Below are positions 1 to 6,535 of a stretch of DNA of 7,263 nt, piece after piece; position 1 is the first letter of the stretch; each line of letters starts with the position of its first letter. The stretch comes from JBEIDK01 sp040383485. GTDB taxonomy: Bacteria > Bacteroidota > Bacteroidia > UBA4408. Position numbers and translations under genes: made by a program. Where the stretch lies: contig JBEIDK010000158.1 of NCBI GenBank assembly GCA_040383485.1, positions 1 to 7,263 of the forward strand. Reading direction: 5' to 3'. Under the pieces are notes generated by a model. The model saw only the letters and a list, made by a program, of their open reading frames with translations. It did no database searches and was not told the origin of the DNA.

Positions 1-238
1 CTCAACCTAAAATTTTAATGGACTGCAAATGTAACATTAGTTTAAATCATAAAGCCATTCTATCAAGAGAAGAGAATTTTAGCTAAACCCAGAATACGCA
101 TTAGAAATTCTATTACAACGCAAAACCCCTTCAAAATATGAAGTAAACATCGATTTGCATATACATTAGGTATGGAGGCAGGTGTTTTATTTTTTTTGCA
201 CTTATAGCGATAGAAATTTTAAGTGCATTAATGCAAAT
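1..238. other. intergenic region without a recognisable gene
   Basis: No convincing coding frame is visible on either strand. An open frame of 27 codons enters from the left edge on the + strand and stops at 84-86; it is too short to judge. On the - strand, positions 26-33 read TACATTTG, a match to the Bacteroidota -7 element TAnnTTTG, which could drive a gene beyond the left edge, but no TTTG box lies at the right distance upstream. Positions 197-204 and 220-227 form an 8-bp inverted repeat (TGCACTTA/TAAGTGCA) with a 15-nt loop, of unknown meaning. The terminator that follows has a T run on its right side, so something transcribed rightward could end there. Confidence 0.5.
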
Positions 239-280
239 AAAAAAAAGGCTGTATCATTTTATGATACAGCCTTTTTTTTA
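239..280. terminator. bidirectional intrinsic terminator after rpmE2
   Basis: A perfect 11-bp stem (GGCTGTATCAT at 247-257, complement at 261-271) with a 3-nt TTT loop is extended by an A run on the left (241-246) and a T run of eight on the right (272-279). Read leftward, the A run becomes the U tract that would end rpmE2, whose stop codon lies about 20 bp away. Read rightward, the T run serves equally well, so the hairpin may also end a transcript coming from the left. This is the clearest terminator in the window. Confidence 0.93.
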
Positions 281-297
281 TTTTATATAATCTGTTA

Positions 298-549
298 TTA
301 TGCTTTTTTCTCGTAGCGAGTGCGGAATTTATCAATACGTCCTGCAGTATCTACCAATTTAACTTTACCAGTATAAAAAGGGTGAGAAGTGTTAGATATT
401 TCCAATTTTACAACCGGATACTCATTTCCGTCTTCCCAAACAATGGTATCTTTAGTATCTGCGCAAGATTTAGTAATAAACGCATGGTCGTTACTCATGT
501 CTTTAAACACAACCAATCTATAATTTTCCGGGTGAATTCCACTTTTCAT
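298..549 (-). CDS. rpmE2: 50S ribosomal protein L31 type B
   Basis: This 83-aa protein is the zinc-independent (type B) form of ribosomal protein L31, which sits on the large subunit and contributes to the bridge with the small subunit. The start MKSGIHPENY and the signature SHPFYTG (residues 55-61), followed by KLVDTAGRIDKF, are diagnostic. The CxxC zinc-binding pair of type A L31 is absent; only one cysteine is present (residue 29). The length is normal for the family and both ends look intact. The gene is monocistronic: its own promoter lies about 28 bp upstream and a strong terminator follows. In many bacteria the type B copy replaces the zinc form under zinc limitation through Zur. I see no Zur site that I can name, and in Bacteroidota type B is often the main copy. 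Confidence 0.97.
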   Translation of the reverse strand: MKSGIHPENYRLVVFKDMSNDHAFITKSCADTKDTIVWEDGNEYPVVKLEISNTSHPFYTGKVKLVDTAGRIDKFRTRYEKKA

Positions 550-576
550 TTCTTTACTTTTTTAAATTAAGGGTTG

Positions 577-607
577 CAAAAGTATAAAAGTCTTTAGATT
601 ATCCAAA
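577..607 (-). promoter_or_regulatory. Bacteroidota-type promoter of rpmE2
   Basis: Read on the - strand, TTTG (604-607) is followed after exactly 19 nt by TACTTTTG (577-584). This fits the -33 TTTG / -7 TAnnTTTG consensus of the main sigma factor of Bacteroidota at every fixed position. Transcription would begin near 570, giving a leader of roughly 20 nt before the ATG at 549. The promoter lies between the end of the 238-aa membrane protein gene and rpmE2, so L31 is transcribed separately from the genes to its right. Confidence 0.85.
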
Positions 608-668
608 AAAACATTACATTATTTATGAGCCAATCTATAATACTCTGGGGCACTAACATTAATTTTCA

Positions 669-1385
669 TCAATTGAAATGCTTGCTTTGCCAAACACTGC
701 TGCTAAAACCTTTAAATGAAAGTGAGCCCAGAAATAAGAAAAAGGAGAAGAAACCAATGAAACAATGTGTAGTAAGCCATAGTCGGAACATAGGCACAGA
801 TTGCTCATCAAGGTTAAACCAAGAAGTTGGGATGCACATTTGAAAAATAAATGAAAACACCAACACTGACTTTAAAAAGGTAAGAATGTTTCGAAATGGA
901 TAGTTAAGAATTGCTTTATACCAAGCCAAATCTGTTCCCCACTTGTGCATCAAGTAATATTTATTATCGGCTAAAGGCACAAATAATAAAGGATCTGCAT
1001 TTACATCGGTAAGTTTAAAAACCTCATGTGGTGCTAAAATTTTAAATGAAGTTACGTTTAGTTTGTACTTATTTTCAAAATTTTTTATTTTCATTATGGC
1101 TTCATAAGGAAACTCAGACTTGAAATGTTCTGTATCCAAAAACCTAAGGTTGTATTTGATACTTATTTTTTCTATGGTTTCTAAGCTATAAATTTTATCA
1201 AAATCTTCTGGGTTTAACACAATCGTTTCATTTAACGATTTGGCACGTTCTGACAATTTAATTCGTATTCGCTGTTCACGAATTTTTTCATTTTCAAATA
1301 ATTCTGATACTTGAGACATTAAACTTTTAGTCTCATTTTCCGAATTATATAATTCATCCTTTAAATTAATTGAATCGAAAATCAT
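669..1385 (-). CDS. conserved hypothetical protein with two C-terminal membrane helices
   Basis: I do not recognise this 238-aa protein by function. The first 160 residues look soluble and charged: residues 15-55 are rich in E, K, R and S and probably helical, and a folded stretch around 115-165 contains the motif HKWGTDLAWYKA (147-158), rich in aromatic residues. Two hydrophobic segments follow at about 167-188 and 202-223, leaving a short polar tail. The layout suggests a cytosolic domain anchored by a C-terminal hairpin in the inner membrane; there is no signal peptide. The gene lies 89 bp downstream of the membrane fusion protein gene and may share its transcript. A weak promoter candidate lies in the gap (TTTG as CAAA at 1463-1466, then TCTTTTTT at 1436-1443, spacing 19), with two mismatches in the -7 box. 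The gene appears intact. Confidence 0.85.
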   Translation of the reverse strand: MIFDSINLKDELYNSENETKSLMSQVSELFENEKIREQRIRIKLSERAKSLNETIVLNPEDFDKIYSLETIEKISIKYNLRFLDTEHFKSEFPYEAIMKIKNFENKYKLNVTSFKILAPHEVFKLTDVNADPLLFVPLADNKYYLMHKWGTDLAWYKAILNYPFRNILTFLKSVLVFSFIFQMCIPTSWFNLDEQSVPMFRLWLTTHCFIGFFSFFLFLGSLSFKGFSSSVWQSKHFN

Positions 1386-1474
1386 AATTTATAAATTTTA
1401 TAGTAATACAATTATTTATCTCAATTTGTTTTCAGAAAAAAGAAAATTAATTTAAATGTATACAAAAAAGTCAT

Positions 1475-2581
1475 TTATTCTGTGTTTTCTTCAACAGTTT
1501 TCTCTGAACCCTTTATCAAATCGGTAATCTTTAATCCTTCTAGTATCTCAATATTTATTCCATCACTTAACCCAGTTTTAGGAAATACTTTTTTGTACGA
1601 TTTGTCTTTTTGTTGTACTTCAACAAACGGCTTTTCTTCTTTATCAAACTGTAATAAGCTTTCTGACAAAGCAAGAACACTATCTTTTCTTTCAAGCACT
1701 ATATCAGCATTAGCACTATAATTGGCTCTTAAAAAATATTGTTTCGTTGGCTCAATGGCGGCTTTTATTTGAAATTGTATTGTTCCATTCTCTATTACAC
1801 CTTTTGGGGCAATGTATTCTAGTTTTGCTTTAAAACTTGCGTTTTCAATTGCACCTATTGTTAGAATTAAGCTCATCCCTGTTTTTATTTTTCCTACTTC
1901 GCTTTCGTCAACTTTACCTTCAAACACCAATTGACCCATGTCTGCAATGCTTGCAATAGTGGTTCCTTCATTAAAGTTATTACTTTGTATAACACTGTTT
2001 CCTTCTTTTATGGAGACATCTAAAATGGTTCCCGAAATAGTTGAACGAATAATAGTATTGGTAACTGAACCTAACTTTTTAGAGATGCCTTCTTTTATTA
2101 TTTGCAAATTATTTTCGGCTGTTTCTAGCTCTTGTTTTGAATTTTTAAAGTTAAGTTCTGAGGATATTAACTCCGTTTTTGGAATGGCTTCTTGGTTATA
2201 AAGCTTTGAATTACGTTCAAAGTCTTGCTTGGCATTATCGAAACTAATTTTGGCACGTTCAATGCGACTTTCAGCTTCATTTACATTTATAACGTCAGGT
2301 ATAATTTTTATTTGAGCAATAATATCGCCTTTGCTAATAAATGTTCCGGCCTGCACATATATTTTTTCAATTATACCCGATACATTTGATTTAATAAGCA
2401 CTTCTTTACGCGGAACTATAGTACCAGTAGCAACAGTTTTTTTTATAATATTGGTAATAATTGGTTTGTTGATATTATACTCAACTAATACTGGTTTTGA
2501 TTTTCCATACAGGTATAATATGGTATATATAAATGTTCCAAGAAGGAAAATAATTATTACAAGATTTCTTATCTTTTTCAC
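1475..2581 (-). CDS. membrane fusion protein, MacA/HlyD (RND-type periplasmic adaptor) family
   Basis: This 368-aa protein is a periplasmic adaptor that links an inner-membrane transporter to an outer-membrane TolC-type channel. Residues 5-25 form an N-terminal anchor. A biotinyl-lipoyl half motif follows at about 60-93 (EVLIKSNVSGIIEKIYVQAG, then KGD), an alpha-helical coiled-coil hairpin rich in E, K and N at about 98-168, the second lipoyl half at 177-198 (SGTILDVSIKEG), a beta-barrel at about 215-260, and a C-terminal membrane-proximal domain. The length is typical. The start is a GTG, because the only in-frame codons before it lead straight to a stop. It lies 15 bp after the aminopeptidase gene, so translational coupling is likely. 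The usual MacB-like ABC permease/ATPase and TolC are missing here, so the partner must be encoded elsewhere. Its substrate cannot be read from the sequence. Confidence 0.92.
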   Translation of the reverse strand: MKKIRNLVIIIFLLGTFIYTILYLYGKSKPVLVEYNINKPIITNIIKKTVATGTIVPRKEVLIKSNVSGIIEKIYVQAGTFISKGDIIAQIKIIPDVINVNEAESRIERAKISFDNAKQDFERNSKLYNQEAIPKTELISSELNFKNSKQELETAENNLQIIKEGISKKLGSVTNTIIRSTISGTILDVSIKEGNSVIQSNNFNEGTTIASIADMGQLVFEGKVDESEVGKIKTGMSLILTIGAIENASFKAKLEYIAPKGVIENGTIQFQIKAAIEPTKQYFLRANYSANADIVLERKDSVLALSESLLQFDKEEKPFVEVQQKDKSYKKVFPKTGLSDGINIEILEGLKITDLIKGSEKTVEENTE

Positions 2582-2596
2582 GTTTATCGGCTTAAA

Positions 2597-3514
2597 TTAT
2601 AACTCATACATCAAGGCGGTATGAAGCTTTATCATTTCTTCAAAATCTTTTTTATGAACACGTTCATCTGGAGTATGCACAAAATCTGAAGGAGCACCTA
2701 CAAAACACCAGTCGAAAGGGTAAGGGGTTCTTTGTAATGAGTTGCCATCGCTACCACCCGTGGCTTCAACTTCTAATTGAAATTTAATTTTTCGGCGCTT
2801 GGCAATTTCTATAACTCTGTTAACATACGACCTGCGTGGAATGCCAGAATCACGCATTGAAATAGCAACGCCCTCACCATGTTTTACGCCTTCAGTAACC
2901 CAAGTAATATCAGAAATGATAGCTTGTTTAATGTGGTATTTTTCATAGAGTACTCTTCCAACAAATTCGGCAGCACCGCCACCATGCTCTTCATAACAGG
3001 TAAAACAGATGGCTCCATCTTTAATTTGTTCTGCTACTTTTAATGCGCACAATACTCCTAGCCTATTGTCTAAGTAATTGCATTGTAAATAGTTTTCATC
3101 TTCCCGAAAATTTGATTTAAAAGTAAGCTCAGTGCCTCTATCAATTTCACGCTCGTACTCATACCACATTTTATTTTCATGCTCATCATATCTAAATGTG
3201 CATTCTATTTTGCCTTTGCTGTCAGTACCAACCAACTTTGCGCCATCAATACTTCTTGGTCCTCCAATTTTTACCAATTCATTGCCATACCTAACCGTAT
3301 AGCCAATGCTATCCATATGTGCAAAAATAGCCGTTTTGGGTTCTCCAAAAATCAAAACGATAGAGTCTTGCAAATTGCCTCCAAAGTGTATTCTTGGTAT
3401 GGTTGTCCAGTTTATTTTATTGTGCTCAATATAGTTTAGAATATATTTTGTCATGCCTATTTCATTACCAGATGGTGCATGAATTTCGGCCATTTCTTTT
3501 AAAATTTCGTACAT
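2597..3514 (-). CDS. M42-family metallo-aminopeptidase
   Basis: This 305-aa cytosolic protein is a dinuclear metal aminopeptidase of the M42 (glutamyl aminopeptidase/TET) or closely related M20-type clan. The expected ligands appear in order: His66 and Asp68 in AHMDSIG, the bridging Asp149 in YLDNRLG, the catalytic pair Glu175-Glu176 in CYEEHGGG, Asp202 in SDITWV, and His280 in VHTPDE. GGSDGNSLQ (253-261) matches the GGTDA-like segment. The protein is somewhat shorter than the usual 330-370 residues, with a compact inserted domain between about 72 and 140. Members usually form large oligomers that trim peptides. It is the first gene of a probable leftward operon with the membrane fusion protein. 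The ATG at 3514 fits the family start. Exact substrate preference is unknown. Confidence 0.9.
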   Translation of the reverse strand: MYEILKEMAEIHAPSGNEIGMTKYILNYIEHNKINWTTIPRIHFGGNLQDSIVLIFGEPKTAIFAHMDSIGYTVRYGNELVKIGGPRSIDGAKLVGTDSKGKIECTFRYDEHENKMWYEYEREIDRGTELTFKSNFREDENYLQCNYLDNRLGVLCALKVAEQIKDGAICFTCYEEHGGGAAEFVGRVLYEKYHIKQAIISDITWVTEGVKHGEGVAISMRDSGIPRRSYVNRVIEIAKRRKIKFQLEVEATGGSDGNSLQRTPYPFDWCFVGAPSDFVHTPDERVHKKDFEEMIKLHTALMYEL

Positions 3515-3657
3515 AGAATTTATTTATTCAATAATACCAATTTTTTATTTACTACAAATATTTGTTGCATTTTTTAGCAAATAGGGATGATATAAATCAT
3601 TAAATATATTAGGTGTTTTACCTAAATTATTTACACATTTGTTTAAATATATTGAAT
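3515..3657. promoter_or_regulatory. divergent promoter region with three small dyads
   Basis: This 143-bp gap lies between the leftward aminopeptidase operon and the rightward ribonuclease gene, so it must hold promoters for both. For the + strand, TACACATTTG (3631-3640) resembles the -7 element but with a 4-nt gap instead of 2. For the - strand, AATATTTG overlaps the dyad at 3554-3565, with a TTTG upstream at spacing 15, shorter than usual. Three dyads are present: ACAAATATTTGT (3554-3565), ATGAT/ATCAT (3587-3600, 4-nt loop) and TTAGGT/ACCTAA (3609-3625, 5-nt loop). No regulator site can be named. Confidence 0.45.
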
Positions 3658-5061
3658 ATGAAAATTTCTTTTCACGGCGCGGCCAAACAAGTAACAGGAA
3701 GTAAACATTTACTAGAATTAAATGATGGCACAAAAATATTACTTGATTGTGGCATGTTTCAAGGCAATCCTGAAGAGGCCGATGAATTAAATAGACATTG
3801 GGGATTTGAGCCATCAACTATTGATTTTTTAATTCTCTCTCATGCGCACATTGACCATTGCGGACTTATACCTAAATTAATAAAAGATGGCTATAGAGGT
3901 AAGGTTTTTTGCACTGAACCAACCTTTGATTTAGCAAGAATTTTATTAATGGACTCTGCCCATATTCAAGAACAGGATGTATTTTACCATAATAAAAAAA
4001 GAAAGGCACGTGGCGAACTTCCAATTAAAGAGCTATATACAAAAGAAGATGTAGAAAATTGTTTAGAGCGGTTTTCATGCTTGAACTACCATCAGGTACA
4101 AAAACTTAAAGAAGGAGTAGGGTTTATGTTTACTGATGTTGGACACATTATTGGAAGTGCCGCTGTACACTTAACCATAACGGAAAAAGGCAAGAAAAAA
4201 CAAATAACATTTAGTGGTGATGTAGGAAGGTATAATGATGAATTGTTGTGTGCGCCTGAAAAGTTTCCGCAAGCGGATTATTTAATCTTGGAATCGACAT
4301 ATGGCAGTAGCTTACATGAAGACATTACCGTAAAGGATCAAAAATTATTACAAATAATTCAAGAAACCTGTATTAGAAAAAAAGGGAAACTAATCATTCC
4401 TTCGTTTAGTGTTGGTCGCACTCAAGAGTTGGTTTACGCCCTAAACAGGTTAGAAATTACTAAAAAACTGCCTAATATTGACTTTTATGTGGATAGTCCT
4501 CTTTCAGTAGAAGCAACCCAAATAATGAAACAACATCAAGGTAAACTGAATAAAAAATTTCAAGAGTATCTTAAAATAGATGATGAGCCCTTCGATTTTA
4601 AAAACCTAACTTACATAGCAAATGCAGAAGCTTCAAGGGCATTAAATAACGATGAAAAGCCATGTGTAATTATTTCGGCATCTGGCATGGCCGATGCAGG
4701 AAGGGTGAAACACCACATTAAACATACCATTTCTAATGCAAAGAATACTATTTTATTGGTTGGCTATTGTGAGCCAAATTCGCTAGGTGGTAAACTAATG
4801 CGCAACGAAAAAAGAGTGACGATGTTTGGCGAACCATACCAAGTAAAAGCCGAAATAAAAAGCATACGTAGTATGAGTGCACATGGCGATTATGAAGACT
4901 TGTGCCAATTTATAGCTTGCCAAGATCCAAAACTAATTGATAAATTATTTTTGGTGCATGGCGAGCCTGATGTGCAGCAGGTGTTTAAAAGTAAGCTCTT
5001 AAAGAAAGGATTTTTTGAGGTGGAAATTCCTGAATTACATGAAGAGTTTATAATTCAGTAA
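3658..5061 (+). CDS. beta-CASP metallo-beta-lactamase ribonuclease (CPSF73/TTHA0252-like)
   Basis: This 467-aa protein is a zinc-dependent ribonuclease of the bacterial branch related to eukaryotic CPSF73/Ysh1 and to Thermus TTHA0252, so it probably cleaves or trims RNA in the cytosol. The metallo-beta-lactamase motifs are complete: Asp30, HAHIDH (62-67), His163 in DVGHIIGSA, and Asp188 in SGDVGR. The beta-CASP motif A Glu212 (LESTYG), motif B His352/353 in GRVKHHIKH, and motif C His409 in SAHGD of the C-terminal RMMBL domain are all present. No KH domain precedes it, unlike archaeal homologues. I chose the ATG at 3658 because the family begins MKISFHGAAKQVTGS; an in-frame ATG at 3613 would add 15 unrelated residues from the AT-rich leader. 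It appears to be a single-gene unit. Confidence 0.95.
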   Translation: MKISFHGAAKQVTGSKHLLELNDGTKILLDCGMFQGNPEEADELNRHWGFEPSTIDFLILSHAHIDHCGLIPKLIKDGYRGKVFCTEPTFDLARILLMDSAHIQEQDVFYHNKKRKARGELPIKELYTKEDVENCLERFSCLNYHQVQKLKEGVGFMFTDVGHIIGSAAVHLTITEKGKKKQITFSGDVGRYNDELLCAPEKFPQADYLILESTYGSSLHEDITVKDQKLLQIIQETCIRKKGKLIIPSFSVGRTQELVYALNRLEITKKLPNIDFYVDSPLSVEATQIMKQHQGKLNKKFQEYLKIDDEPFDFKNLTYIANAEASRALNNDEKPCVIISASGMADAGRVKHHIKHTISNAKNTILLVGYCEPNSLGGKLMRNEKRVTMFGEPYQVKAEIKSIRSMSAHGDYEDLCQFIACQDPKLIDKLFLVHGEPDVQQVFKSKLLKKGFFEVEIPELHEEFIIQ

Positions 5062-5152
5062 ATAGCTAATGGCTATTAAAAAAGGCATACTATGTTTGTT
5101 TATAATTTTTTTCTATTTCTACATTATATTAAACCATCTACAACTTATACTA

Positions 5153-5178
5153 TTTTACTTGTTCAAATAATTTCGAAA
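5153..5178. repeat. imperfect direct repeat, copy 1
   Basis: TTTTACTTGTTCAAAT (5153-5168) is identical to 6634-6649. The match continues to 5178 with one substitution and one single-base gap against 6650-6658. The copy lies 148 bp downstream of the 130-aa membrane protein gene, as the other copy lies downstream of the right-hand membrane protein gene. The element therefore sits at an equivalent place after two similar small genes. Confidence 0.7.
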
Positions 5179-5275
5179 TAACTTGTCTCGGCTCAGCCAA
5201 GGAAAAACTTTTGACTTTTTTCTATTCGTTGCCATTCTGTTACGATATCACAGAACATACCATTTAACAACCAAC

Positions 5276-5321
5276 CTAGAGTTTTGCGGCAGCTGACTCT
5301 AGAGTTTTGGGGCAGCTGGCT
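5276..5321. repeat. tandem pair of 23-bp repeats
   Basis: Two abutting 23-bp units (5276-5298 and 5299-5321) are identical at 21 of 23 positions. The two differences are GCGG versus GGGG and TGACT versus TGGCT. Each unit begins CTAGAGTTTTG and contains the palindrome CAGCTG; the junction forms ACTCTAGAGT. The pair is much richer in GC than its surroundings and ends 4 bp before the stop codon of the leftward 130-aa protein gene, so it lies just in that gene's 3' untranslated region. Confidence 0.85.
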
Positions 5322-5325
5322 CGAA

Positions 5326-5718
5326 TTAATGGCTATGTTGTAAAAACTGTATACCTATAAATAAGGGTACAATCATTATAAGCAACACCAATAAAACATT
5401 TTTGAGCGTTAACACTTTATAATCTTTGGGATATTTATTTACTATAGCCATTGCCCGTTTATGTGTATAGTACAAAACAAATAAATAATCATAAACAATG
5501 GCAATTGGCAATAAATATAACTTGTTAGTAAAATAATTCTGACTAAAAGGTTTAATAGGTAAAATATCTATACCCGTAAAATATTTGAGGCTATTCCAAA
5601 CCATAAAAAATTGGAAAAATATTGTTATCGCAACAAAAGATGCTGCCATACTCCGATAAATATCAATCTTAAACTTTTTAAAGAATAAATAATGAAATAA
5701 GAAAATAAAATTATACAT
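5326..5718 (-). CDS. small three-helix membrane protein, possible immunity protein
   Basis: I do not recognise this 130-aa protein by family. It has hydrophobic segments at about 24-42, 66-84 and 107-125, plus a hydrophobic N-terminus (residues 2-13, MYNFIFLFHYLFF) and positive loops (HKRAM, KYPKDYK). It is therefore an integral inner-membrane protein with three or four spans. I chose the ATG at 5718, 7 nt after the stop of the preceding 84-aa frame; a TTG at 5739 would extend it by 7 residues and overlap that frame by 14 bp. The tight coupling to a fragment resembling the end of a large secreted protein suggests an immunity or accessory role. This is inferred from position, not from homology I can verify. 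Confidence 0.75.
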   Translation of the reverse strand: MYNFIFLFHYLFFKKFKIDIYRSMAASFVAITIFFQFFMVWNSLKYFTGIDILPIKPFSQNYFTNKLYLLPIAIVYDYLFVLYYTHKRAMAIVNKYPKDYKVLTLKNVLLVLLIMIVPLFIGIQFLQHSH

Positions 5719-5725
5719 ATTAAAG

Positions 5726-5980
5726 TTATCTTGGGTCAAATAAAATTTCTGTAATTGACTTACCTGAGTAAGCGTTTATTCCATAATCAAGTAGAAAATA
5801 ACCTGCTCCAATAGCCCAACCAGCAGGTCCTAGTAGAGCTAAGCCATAAGTGCTAGCTAGTCCAATCAAAACATCTGCAGTATGATGATTTTGCCAATCA
5901 CCCCTCACTGGAACGGATTTGTAATCCGTTCCTTCTAAACTCGCATTTGTAATGCGAATAACACACTTCCATTTAAACAT
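5726..5980 (-). CDS. chimeric frame: REP-encoded start fused to a Rhs/toxin-tip-like remnant
   Basis: This 84-aa frame has two parts of different origin. Residues 8-24 are translated from the double-hairpin unit at 5910-5957, giving the NASLEGTDYKSVP pattern that such repeats yield when read through. From about residue 29 (WQNHHTADV) a different character begins: a Gly/Ala-rich hydrophobic segment (about 36-66, LALLGPAGWAIGAGYFLLDY) and the tail SGKSITEILFDPR. This resembles the C-terminal end of large Bacteroidota polymorphic-toxin or Rhs-type proteins, but I cannot name the toxin class. The ATG immediately follows the transposase TAA, so it could be translated by coupling. It has no start of its own from the second part, so it is probably a 5'-truncated remnant whose upstream coding region has been lost. 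Confidence 0.6.
   Translation of the reverse strand: MFKWKCVIRITNASLEGTDYKSVPVRGDWQNHHTADVLIGLASTYGLALLGPAGWAIGAGYFLLDYGINAYSGKSITEILFDPR
5910..5957 (-). repeat. double-hairpin REP unit, left copy
   Basis: The outer hairpin (5910-5932) has 10-bp arms (GGAACGGATT and its complement) around the loop TGT. The inner hairpin (5941-5957) has 7-bp arms (TCGCATT and its complement) around TGT. They are separated by 8 nt (TTCTAAAC). All base pairs are perfect. The unit lies just downstream of the transposase stop and is read through as residues 8-24 of the 84-aa frame. Confidence 0.92.
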
Positions 5981-6535
5981 TTAATATTTTGTTATTCTCA
6001 CTAATCCAATACCATCAGCATAATCAATTGCACTACTAAAAACATATTGTTCGGCACTGTAAACTATCATTGCTTTTATAGGATTTTGGTGTATGTAATT
6101 TACTTTTTCTTCAATGCTAATATATCCAAATATTTCTATAGCATGATTGTCAACTGTCCAAATTTTATAGTCCTTTATTTTGCCTGATTTCTTGCCTTCA
6201 AACTCAAATTTGTTTAACAACCATTCTCTGCGGCTTTCGCCTATTTCTATTATCTTTTCTGCAAGTGCTTTTGATGTGAATTTTTTAAAGTCGCGTAAAA
6301 AACCACTCATCGTATTTGGTTCGTTTACACGACAAATAATATGGATATGACTGCTCATAATGACATATGAAAAAACTTCCAACCCTTTGTTAGTAATGCA
6401 GTAATTCAAAGATTCAACTAATATAATTGCATATTCTTTCCTAGTAAATAAATCAACCCAATCTACAACTGTTATCGTCAAAAAATAATTGTCGTTTTGG
6501 TCTCGGCTCAGCCGAGATTCTGTATTTATCACCAC
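5981..6535 (-). CDS. REP-associated tyrosine transposase (RAYT, Y1_Tnp family), probably frameshifted at its start
   Basis: This 184-aa protein belongs to the Y1 HUH single-strand transposases linked to REP sequences. The HUH pair is His63-Ile-His65 in IMSSHIHIICRV, and the likely nucleophile is Tyr147 in KVNYIHQNP. Family signatures VDWVDLFTRKEY (24-35), RDFKKFTSK (81-89), SRREWLL (101-107) and FSSAIDYA (166-173) are intact. Length is close to normal. The readable frame must start at a GTG (6535). A better ATG at 6539 encodes MGGDKYRI, which fits the usual family start, but in another frame; removing 10 nt of the palindrome at 6501-6517 would join it to RDQNDNYFLT. The gene is therefore either a recent pseudogene or uses the GTG. 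The double hairpins on both sides are its likely substrate. Confidence 0.85.
   Translation of the reverse strand: MVINTESRLSRDQNDNYFLTITVVDWVDLFTRKEYAIILVESLNYCITNKGLEVFSYVIMSSHIHIICRVNEPNTMSGFLRDFKKFTSKALAEKIIEIGESRREWLLNKFEFEGKKSGKIKDYKIWTVDNHAIEIFGYISIEEKVNYIHQNPIKAMIVYSAEQYVFSSAIDYADGIGLVRITKY
6501..6517. repeat. 17-nt palindrome inside the transposase start
   Basis: TCTCGGCTCAGCCGAGA is a perfect palindrome with 8-bp arms around one central base. It lies in the first 15 codons of the RAYT gene and coincides with the point where the ATG frame and the main frame part. Its first 13 bases, together with the preceding G, recur at 5185-5198. Confidence 0.88.

Larger units (their letters stand above)
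5062..5325. other. intergenic region with repeats between convergent genes
   Basis: No gene is visible in this 264-bp gap. It holds, from left to right, a weak hairpin over the ribonuclease stop codon (AATAGC 5061-5066 with GCTATT 5072-5077, no T run), one copy of a 26-nt direct repeat (5153-5178), a 14-nt sequence shared with the transposase gene (5185-5198), and a tandem pair of 23-bp repeats (5276-5321). From about 5211 to 5265 the sequence loosely resembles 6670-6735 when the two direct repeat copies are aligned, which suggests that a longer segment was once duplicated. Confidence 0.6.

Noticed and set aside
174..209. Small peptide gene MEAGVLFFLHL before the terminator
   Set aside because: Eleven codons with no supporting ribosome site or conservation information; too short to claim.
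625..843. Rightward 72-codon frame opposite the end of the 238-aa protein gene
   Set aside because: It overlaps the membrane-helix coding region antisense and has no promoter or recognisable domain.
1938..2201. Rightward open frame within the membrane fusion protein gene
   Set aside because: It lies opposite the coiled-coil and lipoyl coding region and its composition is that of an antisense shadow; the same holds for rightward frames at 1482-1721, 2331-2624 and 3179-3439.
3545..3817. Leftward 90-codon open frame over the start of the ribonuclease gene
   Set aside because: It is antisense to the well-supported ribonuclease N-terminus and shows no recognisable protein features.
5061..5077. 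Hairpin AATAGC/GCTATT over the ribonuclease stop as a terminator
   Set aside because: The stem has only six base pairs and is followed by an A run, not T, in the direction of transcription, so intrinsic termination is unlikely.
5276..5321. CRISPR array
   Set aside because: The two 23-bp units abut without spacers and no cas genes are present; the 31-bp pair at 6750-6833 also has only one spacer, which is self-complementary.
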